From: Planctomycetota bacterium
GTDB lineage: Bacteria; Planctomycetota; Phycisphaerae; Phycisphaerales; UBA1924
DNA length: 8,431 nt
Assembly (NCBI GenBank): GCA_023434205.1
Contig: JAEYTB010000034.1
Span: forward strand, 1-8,431
Direction: 5' to 3'
Under the pieces are notes generated by a model that saw only the letters and a program-made list of their open reading frames with translations, made no database searches and was not told where the DNA came from. Made by a program: the position numbers and the translations under genes. Positions within the stretch are counted from its first letter, which is position 1. Each line of letters begins with the position of its first letter. Shown here in pieces: positions 1 to 5,854 of the stretch.

Positions 1-38
1 GGGTGGGGGTGAGCGGGGGTGAGCATAGGGGGCGGGGG
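1..38 (+). repeat. G-rich tract with 10-bp tandem repeat
   Basis: The tract has runs of three to five G separated by short spacers. It includes two perfect tandem copies of GGGGGTGAGC (5-14 and 15-24), followed by two more G5 runs (28-32 and 34-38). It lies directly upstream of the tRNA promoter on the non-template strand. Spacers between G runs are 1, 5, 8 and 1 nt, so it only narrowly misses a strict G-quadruplex pattern. No gene is visible in 1-106. Confidence 0.5.
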
Positions 39-66
39 TTGGCTTTCGCGCCCGGGTGCGTATATT
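39..66 (+). promoter_or_regulatory. sigma70-like promoter of tRNA-Leu
   Basis: A -35-like TTGGCT (39-44) and a -10-like TATATT (61-66) are separated by 16 bp. The -10 is a rare AT-rich island in very GC-rich sequence. Transcription would start near 73, giving a precursor leader of about 34 nt before the mature tRNA. The position fits a tRNA promoter. No experimental support is available. Confidence 0.6.
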
Positions 67-106
67 TCCTCCCCACGGCCGGTGCCCCACGGCACCTGCC
101 GCCGCC

Positions 107-190
107 GCCCAGGTGGCGAAATTGGCAGACGCACTACCTTGAGGTGGTAGCGCCCGCAAGGGCATGGAGGTTCAAGTCCTCTCCTGGGCA
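107..190 (+). tRNA. trnL: tRNA-Leu (anticodon GAG)
   Basis: This is a class II tRNA of 84 nt. The acceptor stem GCCCAGG (107-113) pairs perfectly with CCTGGGC (183-189), and A190 is the discriminator base. The D-stem is GCG (116-118) with CGC (130-132). The anticodon stem is CTACC (134-138) with GGTAG (146-150), enclosing loop TTGAGGT with anticodon GAG at 141-143. A long variable arm (CCC-GCAA-GGG, 153-162) is typical of tRNA-Leu. The T-stem GGAGG/CCTCT encloses TTCAAGT (171-177). The 3' CCA is not encoded, because TTT follows A190. The tRNA reads CUC and CUU leucine codons. CUC is frequent in the neighbouring genes. Confidence 0.97.
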
Positions 191-204
191 TTTACCCTGC
201 GACG

Positions 205-229
205 GGCCCGCGTACAGCGGGCCTTTTTT
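205..229 (+). terminator. intrinsic terminator after tRNA-Leu
   Basis: GGCCCGC (205-211) pairs perfectly with GCGGGCC (217-223) across a 5-nt loop and is followed by six T (224-229). It terminates the tRNA transcript. The last two T belong to the stop codon of the convergent regulator gene (228-230). On the minus strand the stem has no T tract after it, so it looks unidirectional. Confidence 0.85.
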
Positions 230-1196
230 ACGCGCCATACTGGGCCGCGGTCTGCTCCGCGAGTTCCCGCACGCGCCGGGATAGTTCCGGCGGTTCCAGA
301 ACCACGCAGCCCGGGCCGTAGCCCAGCACCCACCAGGAGACCTCGTCCAGCCCCGCGACACGGGCGCGGAAGACGGCCGAGCCGTCGGGCTCCCACCCGA
401 AGGTCTGGGTCTTGTGCCAGCGGGTGTCGGCGACGGTCTGGGCGAAGTCGGGGGTAAAGCGCACCGCAATGTCGTACTCGGTCTCCCCACGCATCATGCG
501 CCACGCGTTGCCGAGGTGGTCGTCGATGGTGAAGTTCTCCGGCACGGTGTAGGGCCGCTGCGTGGGGACCACTTTGGTAAAGCGGTTGAGCTTGAGGCAT
601 CGGAGCGCATCCCGCCCGGAGTGGTGGCCGATGGCGTACCACGCGCGGACGCTGAACAGCAGCGCGTAGGGCTCGAAGTCAAACTCCTCGTCGCTGCTCC
701 GCCCGTCGACCGAGTCGTACCGGCAGACCAGGGCGCAGCGCTCGGCGATGGCGGTCTTGACCCGCTCGTACACGTCCTCGTGGCCGTCGCTGGGGGTCGC
801 CGCGGCGGTGTGGATGGTGACGCGGTCGGAGACCCGCTGCACATCCTCGCGGACGGAGTGCGGGAGCTGGTTCTGGATCTTGGCCAGCGCGCGCCACGCG
901 GGGCGCAGGTGGGCAATCTGCCCGGTCGCGGCGACCTGCTCGCAGAGCACCGCGAGCGAGAGGGCCTCCTCGGGCGTGAGATGGACGGGGGGGAGGAAGA
1001 ACTCACGGTCGATGCGGTAGCCGGTCGCGGCATCGAAGGAGATCGGGATGCCGACGCCTTCGAGTTCCTTCATGTCGCGGAAGATCGTGCGCTGGTCGAC
1101 ATCGCACTCCGCGGCGAGCCGCTTGGCGGTCCAGCCCTGCTGGCCCTGGACGAGCGTGACGATCTTGAGCAGCCTGTGGATCCGTGTGTAGCTCAT
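228..1196 (-). CDS. HTH-WYL domain transcriptional regulator
   Basis: This 322-aa protein has the layout of the YafY/PafC-like WYL regulators. Residues about 4-62 form an N-terminal helix-turn-helix of the HTH_11/DeoR-like type, with a recognition-helix motif DQRTIFRDMKELE (35-47). A linker helix region follows. The WYL domain spans about 140-215, with AWYAIGHHSGRDALRCLKLNRF-like spacing at 185-206; the signature tripeptide reads WYA instead of WYL. The WCX-type C-terminal extension spans about 240-322. Family members are DNA-binding regulators, mostly repressors. Some sense single-stranded nucleic acid or other ligands and often control DNA-damage or phage-defence genes; the target here is unknown. 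ATG 1196-1194 puts the HTH at the very N-terminus and has only a weak upstream GGA. The gene converges on tRNA-Leu and is divergent from the small gene at 1409, so the shared upstream region is a candidate for autoregulation. Confidence 0.9.
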   Translation of the reverse strand: MSYTRIHRLLKIVTLVQGQQGWTAKRLAAECDVDQRTIFRDMKELEGVGIPISFDAATGYRIDREFFLPPVHLTPEEALSLAVLCEQVAATGQIAHLRPAWRALAKIQNQLPHSVREDVQRVSDRVTIHTAAATPSDGHEDVYERVKTAIAERCALVCRYDSVDGRSSDEEFDFEPYALLFSVRAWYAIGHHSGRDALRCLKLNRFTKVVPTQRPYTVPENFTIDDHLGNAWRMMRGETEYDIAVRFTPDFAQTVADTRWHKTQTFGWEPDGSAVFRARVAGLDEVSWWVLGYGPGCVVLEPPELSRRVRELAEQTAAQYGA

Positions 1197-1268
1197 GTGT
1201 GTTCCGAGGGCGGGATGAACGAGCCTCCCAAACGATTGCCGCCCGCGCGACGACAGCCCCCTGTCATC

Positions 1269-1336
1269 GTCACGTCACGGGTGACAACTGTGCGTCACCG
1301 CGTGCCGAGCGATGCGGAACTGGCGCCTTGCGTGAC
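1269..1336. promoter_or_regulatory. candidate operator: GTCAC/GTGAC cluster
   Basis: Five copies of the pentamer GTCAC or its complement GTGAC lie in 68 bp: 1269-1273, 1274-1278, 1281-1285, 1294-1298 and 1332-1336. The second and third form an inverted repeat, GTCAC-GG-GTGAC (1274-1285). The cluster sits in the 212-bp region between the divergent WYL regulator and the small gene at 1409, where an autoregulatory operator would be expected. Assigning it to the WYL protein is inference. No convincing -35/-10 pair was found on either strand in this region. Confidence 0.35.
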
Positions 1337-1356
1337 CAGTCTTACCAAGTATCGTC

Positions 1357-1407
1357 CCCCTCGGCACGGGCGTGCCCACTCTTCCGCCCGTGTCGGGAGG
1401 GATTTTT
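1357..1407 (+). terminator. strong hairpin plus T5; attenuator-like, overlaps SD
   Basis: The 5' arm 1357-1372 pairs with the 3' arm 1385-1401 in a 16-bp stem with two G-U wobbles and one bulged A (1398). The loop is 12 nt (1373-1384). The stem is followed immediately by ATTTTT (1402-1407), the form of a rho-independent terminator on the plus strand. The 3' arm contains GGGAGG (1395-1400), the SD of the GTG at 1409. Folding would therefore both terminate transcription and mask the ribosome site. The inner arm 1363-1367 can instead pair locally with 1372-1376 as a small GGCAC/GTGCC hairpin, giving a possible alternative fold. The structure is read directly; its regulatory role is inferred. Confidence 0.6.
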
Positions 1408-1408
1408 C

Positions 1409-1639
1409 GTGGACCAGCATCTCCTGGAAGTCCGGCACACCTGTTCAGCGGACCCCGAGCACCATTACTCGATGTACATCACAGCGCCGGCGGATCGGCC
1501 GGCACGCGAGGTGGTGCGGCAGACCGCGGCGCAGTTCGGGCCGTGGATCGAACGCACGCCGAGCTGGACGGTGCAGGTCATCTACCGGGCGCACCTGCGC
1601 GGCAACGCGGCGGCGGTGGAGCTCAAGCGCAGCGCGTGA
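1409..1639 (+). CDS. small hypothetical protein, 76 aa
   Basis: I do not recognise this protein. The reading frame opens with GTG (1409) eight bases after a good SD, GGGAGG (1395-1400), and ends at TGA 1637-1639. Codon third positions are almost all G or C, as in the neighbouring genes, which supports real coding. The protein starts MDQHLLEVRHTCSADPEHH and continues with MYITAPADRPAREVVRQ (from residue 22), then WIERTPSWTVQVIYRAHLRG (residues 47-66). This suggests a strand, a helix and further strands in a small soluble alpha/beta domain. There is no signal peptide or membrane segment. A single cysteine (12) lies close to two histidines (18, 19). A shorter version could start at ATG 1472, but the SD favours GTG 1409. 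Expression may be controlled by the hairpin that contains its SD. It is divergent from the WYL regulator and may be that regulator's target. Confidence 0.6.
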   Translation: MDQHLLEVRHTCSADPEHHYSMYITAPADRPAREVVRQTAAQFGPWIERTPSWTVQVIYRAHLRGNAAAVELKRSA

Positions 1640-1761
1640 GGGGGGAGGGGCTGGTCGGGACGCGCTGGGACCTGTCTCAGGCCGGCCAGCTCCTGTCGCG
1701 CATCGAGGAAGTCCACGGAGGCGCCGCGTTCACTTCGAGCGTGATAGGAAGAGGCGGATGA
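1636..1761 (+). CDS. possible coupled mini-ORF, 41 aa
   Basis: A GTG at 1636-1638 overlaps the TGA of the preceding gene (GTGA, 4-bp overlap), the usual geometry of translational coupling. The frame reads 41 codons to TGA 1759-1761. Its first part has high G/C at codon third positions and includes TRWDLSQAGQLLSRIEEVHG, which looks like an amphipathic helix. The last dozen codons lose this bias. There is no SD of its own and I recognise no family. It may equally be a chance reading frame in a 149-bp gap. No other gene is visible in 1640-1788. Confidence 0.22.
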   Translation: MRGEGLVGTRWDLSQAGQLLSRIEEVHGGAAFTSSVIGRGG

Positions 1762-1788
1762 TCACGCGGCGGTCGCGATCACCGCGGC

Positions 1789-2289
1789 TCACTTCGGCGT
1801 GTTTGGCCGGCGCACCGCCCCCCGCTGCTCGCGGGGGCCAATGGCATCGCTGAAGACAAAGCCGTGCTTCTCGTACCACGCCTGAAGTCTGGCGCCGTCG
1901 AGGGGTTTCTCGCCCTCGGGCTCGGCGTTGAGGCAGATGGTGGCGCCGTGGAAGTCGGCGAGCGTACACAGCGTTTTCAGGCAGCGCGACCCGTGCCCCT
2001 GACCGGGCTGCGGCGTGTAGAAGTGGTCCAGGTAGGCGCCCTCGCTGCCGTCGTTCATCCGCATGGGGCTGAGGGCGAAGAAGACCTTGCCGACCAGGTC
2101 GTTGGGCGAGAACCAGAAGATGCGGGCCCCCGCGGCGTCGCGCCCCGGCACCTCGTACACCCTGGACGTGGCGACCACCGCCCGGAAGAAGGGCGGCTTG
2201 ACCCGGTGGGCCAGGGCCCGGCCGTCGGCGAAGAGCCCGAGGGCCTTGGGCATGTCCCGGATGCTGCGGATGTCGACCGGCGGCTGCAC
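1789..2289 (-). CDS. GNAT-family N-acetyltransferase-like protein
   Basis: This 166-aa protein has the size and order of elements of the GNAT fold. Residues 5-20 (VDIRSIRDMPKALGLF) match the usual first strand and helix. Strands at about 56-60 and 67-74 lead to motif A at 87-108: YLDHFY, then the pyrophosphate-binding loop around PGQGHG (95-100), then a helix. AWYEKHGF (137-144) is the typical motif B ending. GNAT enzymes transfer an acetyl group from acetyl-CoA to an amine; the substrate here cannot be told. The canonical loop is Q/R-x-x-G-x-G/A, but the first position here is Pro95, with Gln94 one residue earlier. I chose GTG 2289-2287 because it restores the first strand and follows GGAGGT (2306-2301) by 11 nt. 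ATG 2253 would cut into the fold. The gene is divergent from the exported protein at 2449. Confidence 0.75.
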   Translation of the reverse strand: MQPPVDIRSIRDMPKALGLFADGRALAHRVKPPFFRAVVATSRVYEVPGRDAAGARIFWFSPNDLVGKVFFALSPMRMNDGSEGAYLDHFYTPQPGQGHGSRCLKTLCTLADFHGATICLNAEPEGEKPLDGARLQAWYEKHGFVFSDAIGPREQRGAVRRPNTPK

Positions 2290-2304
2290 GCCCCCACTGT
2301 ACCT

Positions 2305-2340
2305 CCCCCACCGCCCCCACCCCCCCACCGCCCCCCGCCC
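2305..2340 (-). promoter_or_regulatory. G-quadruplex-like leader of the acetyltransferase gene
   Basis: On the minus strand, five G runs of 3, 6, 7, 5 and 5 bases are separated by loops of 1, 4, 1 and 4 nt. This satisfies the G3+N1-7 quadruplex pattern. The last run merges into the SD GGAGGT (2306-2301) of the GTG start at 2289. On the plus strand the same tract is C-rich. If it lies within the transcript, folding could mask the ribosome site. The motif is seen directly; function is inferred. Confidence 0.45.
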
Positions 2341-2413
2341 GCGCGTCCCGCGTCCCGGCCACGAGGCTGCACCCGGGGGCCTTCGGCCGACGTACACCCT
2401 CCCGGCGTCCCGC

Positions 2414-2442
2414 TTTACACGCGGGGCCCTAACGACCACAAT
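2414..2442 (+). promoter_or_regulatory. possible promoter giving a near-leaderless transcript
   Basis: TTTACA (2414-2419), 17 bp, then CACAAT (2437-2442) form a weak sigma70-like pair. A start about seven bases after the -10 falls at the ATG at 2449, so the mRNA would be leaderless or nearly so. There is no SD before this ATG, which agrees with that reading. Confidence 0.3.
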
Positions 2443-2448
2443 GCACCC

Positions 2449-3735
2449 ATGACCCACGCCCGTCCACGCACGCCGGCCCGTCTGCTGCCCTGGCTCCTCG
2501 CCGCGGCGGGGGCTGTCGCGTCCCTCGGCCTCGCCCCGCAGCCCGAGCCGCCCGCCCCCGCGCCCGAGCAAGCCCCTCAGCCGGCCGAGCCGTCGGAGGC
2601 GGAGATCATCCTGCGTGACGGCAAGCGGATGGCCGGGGTCCTGGTCGAGCAGAACAAAGACCGGGTGGTCATCGCGATCGCCGGCATTGAGACCACGTTC
2701 CCGATGGATTCGGTGGACCGCATCCGCATCCTCCCGCCCATCCAGGAGCGTTACGAGGCCCTGCGCGACAGCATCGACCCCGAGGACATCGAGGGACGGC
2801 TGCGCCTGGCCGAGTGGGTGCGCGCCAAGGGCCGCTTCGACCTGGCCCTCATCGAGATTGAGGGCGTCCTGGTGCAGGAGCCGGGGAACCCGCACGCCAA
2901 GGAGATGCAGAACCTGGTCTTGGCGCAGCAGTCGGTCGCCAGCCAGCGAGTGAGCGCCCGGCACGACCGGCCGCTGCCCCCCGGCAAGGCGTCCGACTTT
3001 CCGCTGCTCAACAGCGAGCAGATCAACCTCATCCGCGTGTTTGAGGTGGACCTCAAGAACCCGCCGCGGATGCTGATCGAGCGGGCCACGATCGAGCGGT
3101 TCCTGGACAAGTACGGCGGCACGGTGGTGGAGGGCAAGGGGCCGATCCCCGTCACGCCCAACGGGCGGCAGCTTTTCCTTCGTATGAAGCCGGCGGAGGT
3201 TCTTTCCTGGATGTTCGACCTCAAGGCCCGCGAGTTTTATCCGGAGGTCATGGTCCAGGAGAACCCGCGCTCGTTCCAGGTTTTCCGCGACCGCATCAAC
3301 CGCAACTGGCTGGTCAACTCCTGCGCCACCAACCGCTGCCACGGCGGGGAGGAGGCCGGCCGCCTGTGGCTGTACAACCGCCAGCAGTCCTCCGACGGCG
3401 CGGCGTACACCAACTTCCTCATCCTCGAGCGATTCAAGCTCTCGACCGGGCAGCCGCTGATCAACTACAACGAGCCGGCCCGCTCGCCGCTGCTCCACCT
3501 TGGGCTGCCGCGGGATCAGGCGATCTTCAAGCACCCGGAGGTCGCCGGGCCCGGCCGCGGCCAGTGGACGCCCACGTTCCGGTCGCTGGAGGACGAACGC
3601 TTCGTGCAGACGGTGGAGTGGATCAAGAGCATGTACCCCAAGCGGCCGGACTACCCGATCGACTACCAGGTCCCGACTCCCCAGCCCCGGTCCCCCCACG
3701 GGATGGGGGCCGATGGTCAGCCTGTCGACCGCTAA
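2449..3735 (+). CDS. exported protein with CX4CH haem-type motif
   Basis: This is a 428-aa protein. Residues 1-29 form a signal peptide: Arg-rich start, hydrophobic LLPWLLAAAGAVASLGL. A Pro/Ala/Glu linker follows to about 48. Residues 50-95 (IILRDGKRMAGVLVEQ, then a VVIAIAGIETTFPMDSV stretch) look like a small SH3/LSm-like beta barrel. Residues 112-160 form two helices like one TPR unit. The C-terminal half (about 185-408) contains CATNRCHGG, i.e. C292-x4-C297-H298. CX4CH is a rarer variant of the CxxCH motif that attaches haem c covalently. His350 and His362 are possible sixth ligands. The region 337-408 (NYNEPARSPLLHLGLPR, then HPEV, and WIKSMY near the end) resembles the tail of planctomycete cytochrome-like domains as I recall them. 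A redox or electron-transfer role in the periplasm is therefore inferred, not shown. ATG 2449 is chosen because the signal peptide begins there; no SD is present. Confidence 0.8.
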   Translation: MTHARPRTPARLLPWLLAAAGAVASLGLAPQPEPPAPAPEQAPQPAEPSEAEIILRDGKRMAGVLVEQNKDRVVIAIAGIETTFPMDSVDRIRILPPIQERYEALRDSIDPEDIEGRLRLAEWVRAKGRFDLALIEIEGVLVQEPGNPHAKEMQNLVLAQQSVASQRVSARHDRPLPPGKASDFPLLNSEQINLIRVFEVDLKNPPRMLIERATIERFLDKYGGTVVEGKGPIPVTPNGRQLFLRMKPAEVLSWMFDLKAREFYPEVMVQENPRSFQVFRDRINRNWLVNSCATNRCHGGEEAGRLWLYNRQQSSDGAAYTNFLILERFKLSTGQPLINYNEPARSPLLHLGLPRDQAIFKHPEVAGPGRGQWTPTFRSLEDERFVQTVEWIKSMYPKRPDYPIDYQVPTPQPRSPHGMGADGQPVDR

Positions 3736-3769
3736 GTCGGAACCTGGGCCTGTCAGGGTCCGAACGGTC

Positions 3770-3796
3770 CCGGGCTGCCAGCGCCCCCGGCCTTTT
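3770..3796 (+). terminator. weak candidate terminator
   Basis: CCGGG (3770-3774) can pair with CCCGG (3786-3790), with a small inner GCT/AGC pairing in the loop. CCTTTT follows (3791-3796). It lies 35 bp after the stop of the CX4CH protein gene. The stem is short and the T run is only four bases, so this is tentative. It also overlaps the next promoter candidate. Confidence 0.3.
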
Positions 3797-3804
3797 GCTA
3801 CAGT
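3775..3804 (+). promoter_or_regulatory. candidate promoter of the lipoprotein-FNR unit
   Basis: CTGCCA (3775-3780) and TACAGT (3799-3804) are 18 bp apart. The -10 keeps the conserved first TA and last T and sits in the only AT-richer stretch of the 132-bp intergenic region. It predicts a start near 3811 and a leader of about 57 nt. The -35 matches only four of six consensus bases. Confidence 0.35.
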
Positions 3805-3867
3805 GATCAACCACCAACGGCCGACCCCCCGAACGGGCCACGGCCTGACCCCAATCCTGAGGCACCC

Positions 3868-5814
3868 ATGAACCGCGTCCCCACGACCCTCGCCATCACC
3901 GCCGCCAGCCTTGCCGCCCTCGTCGGCGGCTGCGATGACCGCTCCAGCAGCGCCGACCGGGCCATCCAGGCCCAGGCCCGCGAGATGTACGCCATGAGCG
4001 CCGACAGCCCCGCGGGCGCCATGCACGACGTCGAGACGCGGGTGATGCAGAAGGTTGGCACCGAGCTCTCCCCCCACCTCTCGACCGGCGGTGTGAGCGA
4101 GAAGGCCGCGGCTTCCGCGCTGCTCGCCCAGTCCAACCTCAACCTCGCGGAAATCGCCAAGAAGGACGTGGTCGCGGCGGAGACTGCCGCGGCCAACAAG
4201 ATCGCGGAGGTCGATGCGCAGCTCGGCCACTGGCGCCGCCATCAGGCGATGAAGGCCGCCGCGGAGTCCTACGACCCCAGCGGCGAGCTGGCGGAGATCG
4301 CGAAGGCTAAGGCGGAGAAGGACAAGGCCATCGCAGCGGAACGGCAGCGCAAGGCTGGGCTCGAGGCGCAGCTCAACGAGCTCCGCGCGAAGGCGAAGGA
4401 AAAGATGGACGCCGTGGCGGAGCGCGAGGCGCAGTACGGCACGCTCATGGGGCAGGCGGCCCGCGTGAGCGCGACGGAGGGCGTGCCGATCGTGGAGCAG
4501 GCCAACGGCATCAAGCGCGAGGCCGACCTGCTGCGCATGGCGGGGACCAAGCTCGAGGCCCAGGCCGGGGTCATCGCCCCGCAGGTCCGCGAGGCCGACG
4601 CGATCGTCAACCAGCTCACCAACCAGAAGCGCGATATGGAAGCCACCGAGGCCGCGCTCGCCAAGTCCCTGTCTGACGCCCGGGCCGAGGCCGCCGCGGC
4701 GGGCGCCTCCGCCAACGAGGCCGCCTCCCGCATCGCGTCGCTCGCGGCGGAGGTTGAGTCGGCGCGCGAGGCCGTGACGGCGGCGTACGACAAGGCGGAG
4801 GGCTTCTACAAGAAGGCGATGCAGAACGCCCGCGAAGCGGCGAAAGACTCCCCCACGGGCGGCAAGGCCCTGGTGGGCGACGCCGCGCTCGCTTCGGGCT
4901 ACTTGAGCTGGCAGGAGTCGCAGGGGCTCCGGCTGTACGCCGCGATGCTCGACTCGCTGGCCCGCGTGGAGCCGCCGCTGAGCGCCCGCGCGGCGTACGT
5001 GAGCAAGGCCGGCGAGGCCCGCGAGGCCGCAAAGACCGCCGTCACCACCGCCGCCGAGGAGATGGAAACCGCAAAGAACGCGTTCCAGTCGGTGAAGGTC
5101 CAGGGTGCCGCCCGTGAACGCATGGAAGCCCTCGGCGCGCTTATCGACTCCGCGATCAACGCCACCAAGGACGAGTCCACGAACAACTCGCCGGAGTTGC
5201 TGGGCCTCGCGGGCATGAACGCCCCCGCGGCGACGATGACCAGCGCGCCCTCCGGAGACGGCAGCGCCCCCGCAGGCGCCGCGGGCGCCACCAGCCCGCG
5301 GGCCACCATCGACGCCATGATCGCCGCCGTCAAGGCCGACGACGCGATGGCGCAGCTCAACCTGATGGCCGTGCCCGAAAACGTCCGCAAGGCGATGGCC
5401 CCGCTCGCCGTGTCACAGGCCCGCCTCGACAAGGCCTGCCGCGCCAAGCTCGGCAAGTCCTTCGCCGAGCTCGCCCGCTCCATGCCCGGCATGGAAGCCA
5501 TGGGCAGCTCCGGGGCCGACTTTGACGCGCTGCGCAACGTTTCGGGCGACATCCAGGTCCAGGAGTCCGGCGACACCGCGACCGCGACGATCGCCGGGAT
5601 GAGCCAGCTGCTGACGCTCAAGAAGATGAACGGCCAGTGGCTCGTCCATTCGCCCGAGCTGGACCAGGCAGGCCAGCAGATCCAAATGATGGCCCCGATG
5701 ATTCCCATGCTGACCAAGGCCATGGACAGCGTGGCGGCTGATATCGAGGCCGGCAAGCTCACGGACGCTGCGGCCATCATGGCGGCGATGCAGCAGAAAA
5801 TGATGGGCGGCTGA
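3868..5814 (+). CDS. Ala-rich coiled-coil lipoprotein
   Basis: This 648-aa protein is likely an exported lipoprotein. Residues 1-21 form a signal peptide and LVGG-C22 fits a lipobox, so Cys22 would be lipidated and anchor the protein in a membrane. Residues about 80-320 are extremely rich in Ala, Glu, Lys, Gln and Arg, with heptad-like spacing, and should form long coiled-coil helices. A second helical block follows at 330-435. A low-complexity Ala/Gly/Ser/Pro linker lies at 452-476. Residues about 477-600 form a compact C-terminal domain (ATIDAMIAAVKADD, then strands with ATATIAG and LTLKKMNGQWLVHS) reminiscent of NTF2-like or DUF4878-type domains. A Met-rich tail ends the protein, with nine Met between 607 and 646. 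No catalytic motif is visible. A structural, envelope-spacing or binding role is possible. The reductase gene starts 40 bp downstream, so the two are probably co-transcribed. The start is fixed by the signal peptide. Confidence 0.85.
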   Translation: MNRVPTTLAITAASLAALVGGCDDRSSSADRAIQAQAREMYAMSADSPAGAMHDVETRVMQKVGTELSPHLSTGGVSEKAAASALLAQSNLNLAEIAKKDVVAAETAAANKIAEVDAQLGHWRRHQAMKAAAESYDPSGELAEIAKAKAEKDKAIAAERQRKAGLEAQLNELRAKAKEKMDAVAEREAQYGTLMGQAARVSATEGVPIVEQANGIKREADLLRMAGTKLEAQAGVIAPQVREADAIVNQLTNQKRDMEATEAALAKSLSDARAEAAAAGASANEAASRIASLAAEVESAREAVTAAYDKAEGFYKKAMQNAREAAKDSPTGGKALVGDAALASGYLSWQESQGLRLYAAMLDSLARVEPPLSARAAYVSKAGEAREAAKTAVTTAAEEMETAKNAFQSVKVQGAARERMEALGALIDSAINATKDESTNNSPELLGLAGMNAPAATMTSAPSGDGSAPAGAAGATSPRATIDAMIAAVKADDAMAQLNLMAVPENVRKAMAPLAVSQARLDKACRAKLGKSFAELARSMPGMEAMGSSGADFDALRNVSGDIQVQESGDTATATIAGMSQLLTLKKMNGQWLVHSPELDQAGQQIQMMAPMIPMLTKAMDSVAADIEAGKLTDAAAIMAAMQQKMMGG

Positions 5815-5819
5815 CCGCC
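5806..5819 (+). other. hairpin spanning the lipoprotein stop codon
   Basis: GGCGG (5806-5810) and CCGCC (5815-5819) pair around a CTGA loop that contains the TGA stop. The following sequence, GTTTGCCTTT, has only broken T runs, so termination here would be weak. It may trim or pause expression between the lipoprotein and the reductase genes. Confidence 0.3.
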
Positions 5820-5854
5820 GTTTGCCTTTCACCCCGCCGCCTCAACAATCGATC

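Noticed and set aside
107..230. tRNA-Leu as an attachment site of an integrated element
   Set aside because: There is no integrase gene, and no duplicated tRNA 3' end is seen elsewhere in the window.
1769..1785. Possible terminator hairpin GCGGT/ACCGC beyond the acetyltransferase gene
   Set aside because: The stem has only five pairs and lacks a T run on either strand. GATCAC at 1761-1765 and 1777-1782 is a short direct repeat of no clear meaning.
414..1853. Plus-strand open frame of 479 codons
   Set aside because: It is antisense to the well-supported WYL regulator and has shadow composition. Its tail overlaps the small gene in another frame.
1789..4242. Minus-strand open frame of 817 codons
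   Set aside because: Only its last 166 codons (from GTG 2289) look like a protein, the GNAT. The upstream part lies antisense to the CX4CH protein and the lipoprotein and has the skewed Gly/Arg/Leu/Val composition of a shadow frame.
4899..5780. Minus-strand open frame of 293 codons that looks membrane-like
   Set aside because: The hydrophobic, Ser/Ala-rich translation is the complement of Ala/Glu/Lys-rich coiled-coil codons of the lipoprotein gene.
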